Part shown: positions 8,804-16,719 of the stretch, in pieces
Position numbering within the stretch: position 1 is the stretch's first letter
Layout of the letters: each line of letters begins with the position of its first letter
NCBI GenBank assembly: GCA_002365855.1
Contig: DFAP01000117.1
Coordinates: 526 to 24,654, forward strand
Origin: Pelotomaculum sp. UBA3103
GTDB lineage: Bacteria; Bacillota; Desulfotomaculia; Desulfotomaculales; Pelotomaculaceae
Reading direction: 5' to 3'
DNA: 24,129 nucleotides
Position numbers and translations under genes: made by a program
Notes under the pieces: generated by a model
What the model was told of the DNA's origin: nothing
Databases searched by the model: none
What the model saw: the letters and a program-made list of their open reading frames with translations, nothing else

Positions 8804-8848
8804 TTGAAGGTATATTTATAAAACTTATATAATAGAGTTATAAGTTTT
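8804..8848 (+). promoter_or_regulatory. PIN/TRAM promoter with overlapping operator-like palindrome
   Basis: TTGAAG (8804-8809), 18-base spacer, TATAAT (8828-8833). A perfect 10-bp inverted repeat, AAAACTTATA (8820-8829) and TATAAGTTTT (8839-8848) separated by nine bases, spans the -10 box and the expected start. As the left arm is not transcribed, this looks like a DNA operator rather than an RNA hairpin. The cognate repressor is not identifiable here. Confidence 0.6.
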
Positions 8849-8897
8849 TGTCAAAAATACTTTTTGTAATGATTGTTAAGAAGGGGGGTGAAAAAAA

Positions 8898-10037
8898 TTG
8901 GTCAAAAAAGTTATTTATATCATTTTGGTATTGGTTTTTGCCGGCCTTGGTTTTACTTTCGGCCGGTATATAACTCATAGTGATCTTGTTCCCTTTATGG
9001 CTGACGTCGGCCAGCAGTTGAAGTTCGGCATTACCGGGCTTTCCACGCTGGTTGCTATGGCCCTGGGGATTTTAACTACTCCGCCGCTGATGCGCGGAGC
9101 GGTCCGGCTGACCGTTTTCATCGAACAGTACCTTCACAGGACTCCGATTCAAGATCTGGTGATGGGTTCGGTTGGCTTGATCATTGGCCTTATTATAGCT
9201 AATTTAGTAGGTTCCATTTTAACTTTTATGGGTTGGATCGGCAAGGTGATATGGATTTTATCTACCCTGCTGCTGGCCTACCTCGGTTTAAGCGTGGGAA
9301 TTAAAAAACGGGAAGATTTGATCGCGCTTTTTGCAAACTTTCCTAAGTTCGGCAAAGAGCGGGCTCCCAAGTCCGAGGTTCGCGCCGGGCACTTTAAAAT
9401 TCTTGATACCAGCGTCATCATCGACGGGCGAATTTCTGAGCTGTGCGAGAGCGGCTTCATTGAGGGAGTGATGCTCGTACCCGCCTTTGTGCTTGAGGAA
9501 CTGCGGCACATTGCCGACTCACCCGACCTTTTAAAGCGCAACCGCGGGCGGCGCGGCCTTGATATCCTGAACAAGATGCGTAAGGACCCTGAAATTAAGG
9601 TACAGATTTATGACAACAACCGTGGGCTTGAAGATGCGGTTGAGGTAGACACCAAGCTCGTTAAGCTGGGGCAAAAGCTGAGCGCAAAAATTATTACTAA
9701 TGACTTTAACCTTAATAAAGTTGCCGAACTTCACGGCGTCAAGGTATTAAACATAAATGAGCTGGCCAACGCTGTCAAGCCGGTAGTACTGCCTGGCGAG
9801 GAAATGGTGGTCCAGGTAGTTAAGGATGGGAAAGAGTCAGGCCAGGGAGTGGCATATCTGGATGACGGCACGATGATCGTAGTGGATGGCGGAAAGCGTT
9901 ATATGAACCAGACTATCCCCGTGCTGGTAACCAGTGTTCTTCAAACAGCTGCCGGGCGGATGATCTTTGCGAAACCCAAATACGACCGGCGCGTTGAAGG
10001 ACCGTCTGGTTTCGGTGAGGTGAATATCATTGGCTGA
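8898..10037 (+). CDS. PIN/TRAM-domain membrane protein (YacL family)
   Basis: A conserved Firmicute membrane protein with a putative PIN-type nuclease domain; its substrate is not established. The 379 residues show four hydrophobic segments (about 4-22, 44-60, 85-110, 115-133), a PIN domain (about 165-290) with acidic residues D170 and D176 in the LDTSVIIDGRI motif and the ITNDFNLNKVAEL segment, and a C-terminal TRAM RNA-binding domain (about 295-365). The start is TTG 8898, eight to nine bases after AAGGGGGG. The end overlaps ispD by eight bases, coupling it to isoprenoid synthesis genes, an arrangement typical of Firmicutes. Confidence 0.9.
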   Translation: MVKKVIYIILVLVFAGLGFTFGRYITHSDLVPFMADVGQQLKFGITGLSTLVAMALGILTTPPLMRGAVRLTVFIEQYLHRTPIQDLVMGSVGLIIGLIIANLVGSILTFMGWIGKVIWILSTLLLAYLGLSVGIKKREDLIALFANFPKFGKERAPKSEVRAGHFKILDTSVIIDGRISELCESGFIEGVMLVPAFVLEELRHIADSPDLLKRNRGRRGLDILNKMRKDPEIKVQIYDNNRGLEDAVEVDTKLVKLGQKLSAKIITNDFNLNKVAELHGVKVLNINELANAVKPVVLPGEEMVVQVVKDGKESGQGVAYLDDGTMIVVDGGKRYMNQTIPVLVTSVLQTAAGRMIFAKPKYDRRVEGPSGFGEVNIIG

Positions 10038-10725
10038 GGTAGCAGCCGTAGTGCCGGCGGCCGGGAGCGGCAGCAGAATGGGAAAGTTAACAAAGAAGCA
10101 ATTCCTGTCACTTGGCGGCATTCCAGTGTTGGGGCACACACTAAAAATATTGGATGACAGCCGAGTAATTGACCGTATCGTAATCGTCTCCGGAATTGGG
10201 GAGGAAGATTACTGCCGCTCGGCTGTTGCCGGCAAACTGGGTATTGGAAAAGTATCAGCAATTGTTGCAGGTGGCAGGGAGCGCCAGGATTCCGTTTATA
10301 ACGGGCTCCTGGCGCTCTCCCCTGATACTGGTATAGTTGTGATCCATGACGGGGTTCGTCCCCTCTTAAGCGCGGATAGCCTGGAGGTGGTCGTGGAGGC
10401 GGCACGGACTTACGGTGCGGCAACCCTGGCAGTACCCGTCAAAGATACTGTCAAAAAGGAGGGGGGCGGCGGTTTTGTGTCCGGGACTCTTTCCAGGGAA
10501 AATCTTTGGTTGGCTCAAACACCGCAGGCTTTTCAGTACAGCTTGATTATCAGCGCACACCGCAGGGCACGGGAAGAAAATTGTCTCGCGACTGATGATG
10601 CCGGGCTGGTTGAATTAATGGGATACCAGGTCAAGATTGTGCAGGGGTCGTACCTCAATATCAAAATTACTACACCTGAAGACCTACTCCTGGCTGAGTC
10701 GATCATCAGGGCGGGGAGAGATTAG
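10030..10725 (+). CDS. ispD: IspD, 2-C-methyl-D-erythritol 4-phosphate cytidylyltransferase
   Basis: IspD joins MEP and CTP to give CDP-ME in the non-mevalonate isoprenoid pathway. The 231-residue protein has the nucleotidyltransferase signature VVPAAGSGSRMG (about 7-18) followed by the KKQFLSLGG lysines, VIHDGVRP, PVKDTVK and LAQTPQAF, and the TDDAGLVE motif, all in family order. TTG 10030 starts within the PIN/TRAM gene, with GAGGTGA about eight bases upstream. Its last 42 bases overlap the 3' end of the antisense GGDEF gene. ispF is separated from it by that gene, whereas the two are usually adjacent. Confidence 0.96.
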   Translation: MAEVAAVVPAAGSGSRMGKLTKKQFLSLGGIPVLGHTLKILDDSRVIDRIVIVSGIGEEDYCRSAVAGKLGIGKVSAIVAGGRERQDSVYNGLLALSPDTGIVVIHDGVRPLLSADSLEVVVEAARTYGAATLAVPVKDTVKKEGGGGFVSGTLSRENLWLAQTPQAFQYSLIISAHRRAREENCLATDDAGLVELMGYQVKIVQGSYLNIKITTPEDLLLAESIIRAGRD

Positions 10726-12045
10726 TCCCTTTTCCAGGAACTTTTTTTTCAACAGCCTCTGGATCCGTGCTTCCAGCTCCGGGAACGAGAAGGGCTTGTT
10801 CATATAGTCATCCACCCCGGCATGAAAAGCTTCAAGAAGAGTTTCCTCAAGGTGGTCGGCTGTTAAAGCAATTACCTTGATACTCATGGTTTTGGGGTTT
10901 TCCCTTAATTTTCTGGTCAGTTCCAGGCCGTCCATTCCGGGCATTACCAAATCAACCAGGGCCAGGCAGGGTTGGATCTCCTTGGTCAGCTCCAGTGCTT
11001 CGTGGCCATCTCCCGCTGTTGCTACCCGGTAGCCTTTCTCGGAAAGCTGTTTTTCGAGGAGATGCCTTATAAGCGAACTGTCATCAACCACCAGAATCAT
11101 AGGTGTCTGTATTTCCGGAAGTTCGTTAAGCTGGTCGATTGAAAAGGTGCGGTTTCTGCCTGCGTCTTTGGCTGCGTAAAGGGCCTTGTCCGCCGCCAGG
11201 ATCAGATCGTGCGCGTTAAATATATTAGACCCGAACTCGGCCGCTCCCGCGCTGAATGTAACGGTCAGTTTTTTTTGGTAGTAAGGTTCCACCAGGGGAG
11301 TCGACAGCCAGGATTCGCTCAATCTTTCCAGGATAGCCCTGGCAGTGGAGGTTTCCGTATCAGGCATCAGCAGGACAAATTCCTCGCCGCCGTAGCGGGC
11401 GAGGACATCGGTATGCCGCAGGTGCTTCCTTAGAAAGGTTGAAAAAAACGCAAGAACATAATCACCCGACATGTGGCCTAACTGGTCGTTAACCAGCTTA
11501 AACCAGTCCAGGTCGATCATGACAACGGTGAATGGTTTGCCTTTCCTTTGATAGTGGTGGACTTCTTCGTCCAGCCGCTCCATGAAATATTTACGTGAAA
11601 AAATACCGGTTAAGTGGTCACGGATGGCATTTGCCCGGAGTCCTTTGAGACGGTTAATGGCCGCCTGGACGAGCGCGGACAGTTCTTTTGGGTGAAACGG
11701 CCTGGTTATAAAAAGGTCTGCCCCGGCAGCGTAACCTTCCAGCTTTTTATCCGGATCCGCTTCCGAGGATAAAAAAAATATAGGGGCCCACTGGTAGCGT
11801 TCGTCCAGACGCAGTTCGGCGCACAGGTCCAGGACCGCGCTGCCGGGCCAGTTAAACTCCAGAATGATCAGGTCGGGCCGTGTTTTATCCAGCAGTTCTC
11901 TTGCTTCTTCCGGGCTGTTCAGGTCATGAACCATGACCAGGGGAGCCAGTTCCCGCGCTACCATTTTGAGTTCTTCGCAGTCGCTGCTGGACATAAGGAC
12001 CGAGTACTGTTGTTCAGGCTGAATATCCCCGTTTTTTAAGTACAT
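10684..12045 (-). CDS. REC-GGDEF-REC response regulator, diguanylate cyclase
   Basis: This probably makes c-di-GMP from two GTP under phosphorelay control. The 453-residue protein has an N-terminal receiver-like domain (about 13-130), a GGDEF domain (about 140-305) and a C-terminal receiver (about 316-435). The active site is GGEEF (219-223), and an inhibitory I-site RHTD (210-213) lies exactly five residues before it, so product inhibition is expected. The C-terminal receiver is complete (D321, D322, D365, T395, K417). The first is degenerate: the phospho-acceptor position is E63 and the conserved Lys is R115. The ATG at 12045 has GGAGG nine bases upstream. It lies antisense between ispD and ispF and overlaps ispD by 42 bases at the 3' end. 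No partner histidine kinase is in the window. Confidence 0.9.
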   Translation of the reverse strand: MYLKNGDIQPEQQYSVLMSSSDCEELKMVARELAPLVMVHDLNSPEEARELLDKTRPDLIILEFNWPGSAVLDLCAELRLDERYQWAPIFFLSSEADPDKKLEGYAAGADLFITRPFHPKELSALVQAAINRLKGLRANAIRDHLTGIFSRKYFMERLDEEVHHYQRKGKPFTVVMIDLDWFKLVNDQLGHMSGDYVLAFFSTFLRKHLRHTDVLARYGGEEFVLLMPDTETSTARAILERLSESWLSTPLVEPYYQKKLTVTFSAGAAEFGSNIFNAHDLILAADKALYAAKDAGRNRTFSIDQLNELPEIQTPMILVVDDSSLIRHLLEKQLSEKGYRVATAGDGHEALELTKEIQPCLALVDLVMPGMDGLELTRKLRENPKTMSIKVIALTADHLEETLLEAFHAGVDDYMNKPFSFPELEARIQRLLKKKFLEKGLISPRPDDRLSQE

Positions 12046-12154
12046 TGCCCCTTACCTCCCCGAAGGCGGTGATTGGGTATGCCGAATGTCTCTTCTACAT
12101 TAATTAGGCTTTTCCTTTATTAATATGTAAATTAACCTTGGTGGAGGGATTATT

Positions 12155-12631
12155 TTGAGAGCGGGATTAGGCTACGATGTTCACAGGTTGGAAGAAGGCA
12201 GGCAGCTGATTTTGGGCGGAGTCAAGATACCTCATAAAAAAGGGCTTTTAGGTCACTCGGATGCGGACGTGCTGACTCACGCGGTTATGGACGCCCTGCT
12301 GGGGGCAGCCGGTTCCGGGGATATCGGGAGACACTTTCCCGACAGCGACAGCCGTTATAAAGGGATCAGCAGCCTGAAACTGCTCTCCGGGGTTAGGGAG
12401 CTTCTGGAAGAAAAAGGCCTGGTGGTTGTAAACATTGATTCGGTGATTATCGCGCAGGAGCCGAAGCTCGCGCCCTATATGGCGGAGATGGAGGTAAGGC
12501 TGGCGCAGGCGCTTGGGATCAGCGCGGAGCAGGTCAATGTAAAAGCGACGACCACCGAAGGGCTTGGTTTCACCGGTACCGGTGAGGGTATCGCCGCCCA
12601 TGCGGTGGCCGTGGTTGAACAGGCGGGCTGA
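12155..12631 (+). CDS. ispF: IspF, 2-C-methyl-D-erythritol 2,4-cyclodiphosphate synthase
   Basis: IspF cyclises CDP-ME 2-phosphate to MEcPP in the MEP pathway and works as a trimer. The 158 residues match the family. GYDVHRL supplies metal ligands D8 and H10, the third ligand is H42 in [18 protein letters not shown], and the C-terminal [22 protein letters not shown] segment is complete. The start is TTG 12155, with GGTGGAGGGA upstream. It must use a promoter within the 109 bases shared with the divergent GGDEF gene; I found no convincing -35/-10 pair. It converges with the Cys-rich gene, leaving only four bases between the ends. Confidence 0.96.
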   Translation: MRAGLGYDVHRLEEGRQLILGGVKIPHKKGLLGHSDADVLTHAVMDALLGAAGSGDIGRHFPDSDSRYKGISSLKLLSGVRELLEEKGLVVVNIDSVIIAQEPKLAPYMAEMEVRLAQALGISAEQVNVKATTTEGLGFTGTGEGIAAHAVAVVEQAG

Positions 12632-12635
12632 GTGT

Positions 12636-12914
12636 TTATTTCCCCGCTTTCGGTTTTGCCACAATATGCTTCCACTTAACTACGGCCGGCGGCTCGCTGC
12701 CGCGGGCTGCTGCGGAGCTTCCGGCGAGGCTTACCAGCACTTTTAATTCTTCTTTATTGATTAGCTCATATTCGGCCGATTTGGTCAGCTGGCTGATAAT
12801 GCCTCTCAACTTATCAATGCGGCAGGTTAAACAATGCCTCCTTGTAAGCAGGCAGTTGTCACAGCATCTTTCTAAAAGGTGTCTGATTTCTTCAAAATCA
12901 TCTTGATCCATCAT
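12636..12914 (-). CDS. Small Cys-rich protein of unknown function
   Basis: I do not recognise this 92-residue protein. Start ATG 12914 is preferred over GTG 12923 because TAAGGGGG lies eight bases before the ATG and would overlap the GTG. The N-terminal half is acidic and helical and carries CCxxC followed six residues later by HCxxC (about 17-31), a likely zinc or metal site. The C-terminal half is basic and Ala/Ser-rich and ends in Lys-rich residues. It has its own promoter and a terminator-like hairpin in the leader, so regulated expression is plausible. It sits antisense in the ispF-gltX gap. Confidence 0.7.
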   Translation of the reverse strand: MMDQDDFEEIRHLLERCCDNCLLTRRHCLTCRIDKLRGIISQLTKSAEYELINKEELKVLVSLAGSSAAARGSEPPAVVKWKHIVAKPKAGK

Positions 12915-12930
12915 CAGTGGCACCCCCTTA

Positions 12931-12959
12931 AAATTAAAAAACGCCTTTTCACAAGGACG
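12931..12959 (-). terminator. Attenuator-like hairpin in the leader of the Cys-rich gene
   Basis: On the minus strand ACG-CCTT pairs with AAGG-CGT (one bulged T, 5-base loop) and is followed by TTTTTT. It lies between the promoter at 12984-13012 and the Shine-Dalgarno at 12923-12930. No other minus-strand gene lies upstream that would need a terminator here, so premature termination is the natural reading. Confidence 0.5.
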
Positions 12960-12983
12960 TCATCGGCCTCACAACCTACTTAG

Positions 12984-13012
12984 ATTATATTAAATAGATG
13001 TGCCGGACACAA
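12984..13012 (-). promoter_or_regulatory. Promoter of the Cys-rich gene
   Basis: Reading the minus strand: TTGTGT (13012-13007), 17-base spacer, TATAAT (12989-12984). The start would be near 12977, giving a leader of about 60 bases. The rest of the 365-base gap 12915-13279 holds the gltX promoter and leader. Confidence 0.65.
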
Positions 13013-13129
13013 GTAATTTTTTCGGCAAGCGAAAGCCTATTTCTTCCACCCCTTTTTAATATATAAGACTGAGAGCATGTCCTGTGAGCATGAGGTATAA
13101 AAAATTTTTAACCTATATAACCCGTGACC

Positions 13130-13158
13130 TTTTAGCGGCGGGCATGAAATGTTATAAT
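13130..13158 (+). promoter_or_regulatory. Promoter of gltX
   Basis: TATAAT (13153-13158) with TG one base upstream (extended -10), and a weak TTTTAG at 13130-13135 with a 17-base spacer. The start near 13165 gives a leader of about 115 bases. Confidence 0.6.
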
Positions 13159-13243
13159 AGCTAAGATCCAGCGGTTTACATATATGCGTAGCAGAGGAAG
13201 ATAAAAATATACCCAAAAAGGGCGCCAACCCTTCTGTAGTTTT

Positions 13244-13270
13244 GGAGGGTGTCTCCCCTTTTAAAGGAGG
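13244..13270 (+). promoter_or_regulatory. Possible ribosome-binding-site switch of gltX
   Basis: CTCC at 13253-13256 can pair either with GGAG at 13244-13247 or with the Shine-Dalgarno GGAG at 13266-13269. Only the second would hide the gltX ribosome-binding site AAGGAGG (13264-13270). Stems are only four bases, so this is a weak call. There is no T-box consensus in the leader. Confidence 0.25.
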
Positions 13271-13279
13271 AACTCATAT

Positions 13280-14743
13280 TTGTCTCCGGTTCGCGTTAGA
13301 TTTGCCCCCAGCCCCACTGGGCCCCTGCATATAGGAGGGGCCAGGTCGGCGCTGTTTAACTGGCTGTTTGCCCGGCATTACGGCGGCGCCTTTATTGTAA
13401 GGGTTGAGGATACCGATTTGGAGCGGTCGTCCCGCCAGTCGGAAGAGAATATCCTGTCCGCACTGCGGTGGCTTGGCCTCGACTGGGACGAAGGTGTCGA
13501 CGTGGGCGGGCCCTGCGGGCCTTACCGTCAGACTGAAAGGCTGGAACTTTACCGGCGTCACGCCGATTTTTTATTAAACAGCGGGTCGGCTTATCTCTGC
13601 TACTGTACGGAAGAGGAGCTGGCCGCTGAAAGGGAGGCCCTTTTTGCGAAGGGTGACCTGCCCAGGTATTTGGGCCGCTGCAGGAACCTGAGCCAGGGGG
13701 ACTGCGCCAGACTGGAGGCGGAGGGGCGTAAGCCTGTGGTGCGCTTCCGGGTGCCCGAAGGAGAGGTCGTCCGGGTCAGGGACCTTGTCCGGGGGGACGT
13801 GGCCTTTGAATGCAGTGAGATCGGTGACTTTATCATCATCAAGTCCGATGGTATACCCACCTATAATTTCGCGGTGGTAGTGGACGACCACACCATGTCA
13901 ATCAGCCACGTGATCAGGGCGGAGGAGCACCTTTCCAACACCCCGCGCCAGGTACTGCTGTTTAACGCCCTGGGATGGCAGACCCCGGAGTTTGCGCACG
14001 TTTCCCTGATCCTGGGCAAGGACCGCAGTAAGATGAGCAAGCGACACGGCGCCACGGCCATCGAGCAGTACCAGCAAAAGGGCTACCTGCCTGAGGCCCT
14101 GGTTAATTTCCTGGCCCTTTTGGGCTGGTCTCCCGGGGGCGAGGAAGAGATTTATTCGCTTGACGAGCTAAAGCAGCAGTTTACCCTGGAGAGGGTGGCC
14201 AAAAGCCCGGCTGTCTTTGATTTGGACAAGTTGAACTGGCTGAACGGCCATTACATCAGGAACACTTCTCCGGACCGTATTACCGATATGGCTTTACCCC
14301 ACCTGGAAAAGGCAGGATTTATCAGACTTCCCCTATCCCATCAAGACTACGAGTGGGTTAAAATGGTAGTGTCCTCAGTCCTCAAAAACCTCGTCTGCAT
14401 GGAGGATATAACCGGCCACGTCAGTTTTTATTTTAAAGACCAACTCGAAGTCCGGGAAGAAGAGGCCAAAGAGGTCATGGCCTGGGAGCGGGTTTCTGAG
14501 ATACTTGCGGCTGTAAAGGAAAGGGTTGCCTCTTTCGACGTGGTGACCGGGGACGGGGCAAGAGCTATTCTAAAAGAGGTGGATAAGCGCCTGGGCGCCA
14601 AGGGCAGGAGAATATTTATGCCTGTCCGGGTAGCCCTTACCGGCAGCACACACGGCCCGGACCTGAACCAGGTAATGGTGATCCTGGGCAGGGACAGAGT
14701 GGTTGAACGCCTGGAAAACGCTTTTAAAAGGGTAGCCGAATAG
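13280..14743 (+). CDS. gltX: Glutamyl-tRNA synthetase
   Basis: GltX charges tRNA-Glu with glutamate (and in many Firmicutes also tRNA-Gln, for later amidation). The class I synthetase has 487 residues with the HIGH-type motif HIGG at 17-20 and KMSKR at 251-255, the CYC ... CR cysteines of the zinc-binding insertion near residues 110-135, and a helical anticodon-binding domain (about 320-487). The start is TTG 13280, nine bases after AAGGAGG. It is followed by cysS after 29 bases; cysE, found between them in Bacillus, is missing. Discriminating versus non-discriminating type cannot be decided here. Confidence 0.96.
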   Translation: MSPVRVRFAPSPTGPLHIGGARSALFNWLFARHYGGAFIVRVEDTDLERSSRQSEENILSALRWLGLDWDEGVDVGGPCGPYRQTERLELYRRHADFLLNSGSAYLCYCTEEELAAEREALFAKGDLPRYLGRCRNLSQGDCARLEAEGRKPVVRFRVPEGEVVRVRDLVRGDVAFECSEIGDFIIIKSDGIPTYNFAVVVDDHTMSISHVIRAEEHLSNTPRQVLLFNALGWQTPEFAHVSLILGKDRSKMSKRHGATAIEQYQQKGYLPEALVNFLALLGWSPGGEEEIYSLDELKQQFTLERVAKSPAVFDLDKLNWLNGHYIRNTSPDRITDMALPHLEKAGFIRLPLSHQDYEWVKMVVSSVLKNLVCMEDITGHVSFYFKDQLEVREEEAKEVMAWERVSEILAAVKERVASFDVVTGDGARAILKEVDKRLGAKGRRIFMPVRVALTGSTHGPDLNQVMVILGRDRVVERLENAFKRVAE

Positions 14744-14772
14744 CTGCCAGGACAGGAGGCCTTCTAGGAATC

Positions 14773-16233
14773 ATGGAGATATACAATACCCTGACGAGGA
14801 GAAAAGAAAATTTTCAGCCTCGTGAGCCCGGCAAAGTATGGATGTACGTCTGCGGTCCCACGACGTATAACTATATTCACCTGGGCAACGCCAGGCCGCT
14901 GGTCTTTTTTGATACCGTGCGGCGCTATTTTGCCTCCAGGGGTTATGACGTTCTCTACGTCCAGAACTTCACCGATGTTGACGACAAGATTATCAACCGG
15001 GCTGCGGAGCAGGGAGTGGACCCCTTCAGCCTAGCCGGAAAATATATCGGCGAATATTACCGGGATGCCGACGCCCTTAACGTGCGCCGGGCAGACATAC
15101 ACCCGAAAGTGTCCGAGCACATTCCGGAAATCATTGAGTTTGTAAAGAATTTGGTGGATAACGGCTCAGCCTACGTGGTAGACGGCGACGTATATTTTGA
15201 GGTGCGGCAGTTTCCCGGCTACGGCAAGCTTTCGGGACGTAGCTTGGAGGACATGCAGGCCGGGGCGAGAGTTGAGATAGACGTCCGCAAGCGCGATCCG
15301 ATGGACTTCGCTCTCTGGAAATCTGCCAAACCTGGAGAGCCCTCGTGGGACAGCCCCTGGGGACCTGGACGTCCCGGCTGGCACATCGAGTGCTCGGCTA
15401 TGTCCTTAAAATACCTGGAAGCAAATTTTGACATCCACGGCGGCGGGTTTGACCTGGTCTTTCCGCACCACGAAAACGAGCTGGCTCAGAGTGAAGCTGC
15501 TACAGGGCAGCCATTCGTGCGCTACTGGGTGCACAACGGCTTTATTACCGTAAATGAAGAAAAAATGTCCAAGTCACTGGGAAACTTTTTCCTGGTGCGG
15601 GAAATTCTGGCCAAGTTTCCGCCTGAAACGGTTCGCTTCTTCCTGCTCTCCACACATTACCGGAGCCCGTTGGATTTTGACAGCGAGAAACTTGATGCAG
15701 CCGGGCGCGGTCTGGAGCGGATAAAAACCAGTATCCGGCTGTTATCGGAGGCACTGGAAAAAAAGAACGGCGAAACCGAAGCTGCGGCGGCAACCGAATT
15801 GAACGCCGCCCTGGACGCGCTGAATGCGTCCTTTGAAGCCGCCATGGAGGACGATTTCAACACCGCCCTGGCTATTGGTGTTATGTTTGACCTGGCCAGG
15901 GAAGTCAATACGTCTGTACAGCGCCTGTCCGGCGGGATAGCCAGGGTGGACCGCGAGGTTCTTCAAAAAGCGATGAGCCTGTTCAGCTCTTTCAATGAGG
16001 TGCTGGGAATTTTCAGGACAGATGAAAACAGCGGCAGGATTCTTCTGGAGGGTCCCGGCGGAAACGGCGCAGGCCTGGCGGAAGAGCTGATCAACCTGAT
16101 TATCGACATCCGCCAGCAGGCCCGGGCGAGAAAAGACTGGGCGGTCGCTGACCAGATCAGGGACGGCCTGAAAAACCTGGGGATAGTCCTGGAGGATACG
16201 CCGCAGGGAGTTCGCTGGAAAAAGCAGGGATAA
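14773..16233 (+). CDS. cysS: Cysteinyl-tRNA synthetase
   Basis: CysS charges tRNA-Cys. The 486-residue class I synthetase has Cys27 in CGPT, HLGN (36-39, the HIGH variant normal for this enzyme), zinc ligands in HIECSAMS and HHENELAQSEA, and KMSKS at 264-268, followed by the DALR helical domain. The ATG at 14773 fits family N-termini; the best Shine-Dalgarno (AGGAGG, 14754-14759) is a little far at 13 bases. It is in one run with gltX and mrnC; the mrnC start comes one base after its stop. Confidence 0.96.
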   Translation: MEIYNTLTRRKENFQPREPGKVWMYVCGPTTYNYIHLGNARPLVFFDTVRRYFASRGYDVLYVQNFTDVDDKIINRAAEQGVDPFSLAGKYIGEYYRDADALNVRRADIHPKVSEHIPEIIEFVKNLVDNGSAYVVDGDVYFEVRQFPGYGKLSGRSLEDMQAGARVEIDVRKRDPMDFALWKSAKPGEPSWDSPWGPGRPGWHIECSAMSLKYLEANFDIHGGGFDLVFPHHENELAQSEAATGQPFVRYWVHNGFITVNEEKMSKSLGNFFLVREILAKFPPETVRFFLLSTHYRSPLDFDSEKLDAAGRGLERIKTSIRLLSEALEKKNGETEAAAATELNAALDALNASFEAAMEDDFNTALAIGVMFDLAREVNTSVQRLSGGIARVDREVLQKAMSLFSSFNEVLGIFRTDENSGRILLEGPGGNGAGLAEELINLIIDIRQQARARKDWAVADQIRDGLKNLGIVLEDTPQGVRWKKQG

Positions 16234-16234
16234 A

Positions 16235-16648
16235 ATGGAAGTAAACATTACCGGGGGCGTCACAATACAGCCGGAAGAACTGCCGGCGCTGGTGCTGGCC
16301 TATATCGGCGACGCCGTATATGAACTAACTGTGCGGGGATACCTTGTGAGCACAGGGCTAATAAAGGTTCACCAGCTTCACGATGAGACCGTTAAATATG
16401 TCAACGCTGCTGCCCAGGCTAAAATATTAAGGTCATTGGAAGGCAGGCTGACCGGGGTGGAGGAGGCAATTGTACGCCGGGGGCGCAACGCCAAATCGCC
16501 GCATGTGCCGCGTGGCGCGGGTGTGGTGGAGTACCGTCACAGCACCGCGCTGGAAGCGTTGATCGGCTACCTTCACCTGAAAGGTGACACCGCCCGGCTT
16601 GAAGAAATTATGGCTATGGCCTTTAAAATTATGGGGGAAGAGGAATAA
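16235..16648 (+). CDS. mrnC: Mini-RNase III, 23S rRNA maturation
   Basis: MrnC trims the 23S rRNA precursor with an RNase III catalytic domain but no double-stranded RNA-binding domain. The 137 residues match the family, with catalytic D26 in YIGDAVYE, the KYVNAAAQA segment, the RRGRNAKSPH loop, and E107 in STALEALIGYL. The ATG lies one base after the cysS stop (TAAAATG), which implies translational coupling. Its position between cysS and rlmB is conserved in Firmicutes; here thyX is inserted after it. Confidence 0.94.
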   Translation: MEVNITGGVTIQPEELPALVLAYIGDAVYELTVRGYLVSTGLIKVHQLHDETVKYVNAAAQAKILRSLEGRLTGVEEAIVRRGRNAKSPHVPRGAGVVEYRHSTALEALIGYLHLKGDTARLEEIMAMAFKIMGEEE

Positions 16649-16702
16649 AAATTTAGACAGGACTAACATGTAAAAAAATGACCTTAGTTATGTCTTAAAT
16701 TT
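16649..16702 (+). promoter_or_regulatory. Imperfect inverted repeat in the thyX leader
   Basis: AAATTTAGACA (16649-16659) and TGTCTTAAATTT (16691-16702) are inverted copies with one extra T. An inner CTAA/TTAG pair adds to the hairpin. It begins right after the mrnC stop and ends just before the thyX ribosome-binding site (GGAGG, 16706-16710). There is no T run, so it is not a terminator; it may be an operator or an mRNA stability or processing hairpin. Confidence 0.45.
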
Positions 16703-16719
16703 ATCGGAGGTTAATTAGT

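Noticed and set aside
13165..13279. T-box riboswitch before gltX
   Set aside because: No AGGGTGGNACCGCG-type T-box and the leader is too short for specifier and antiterminator.
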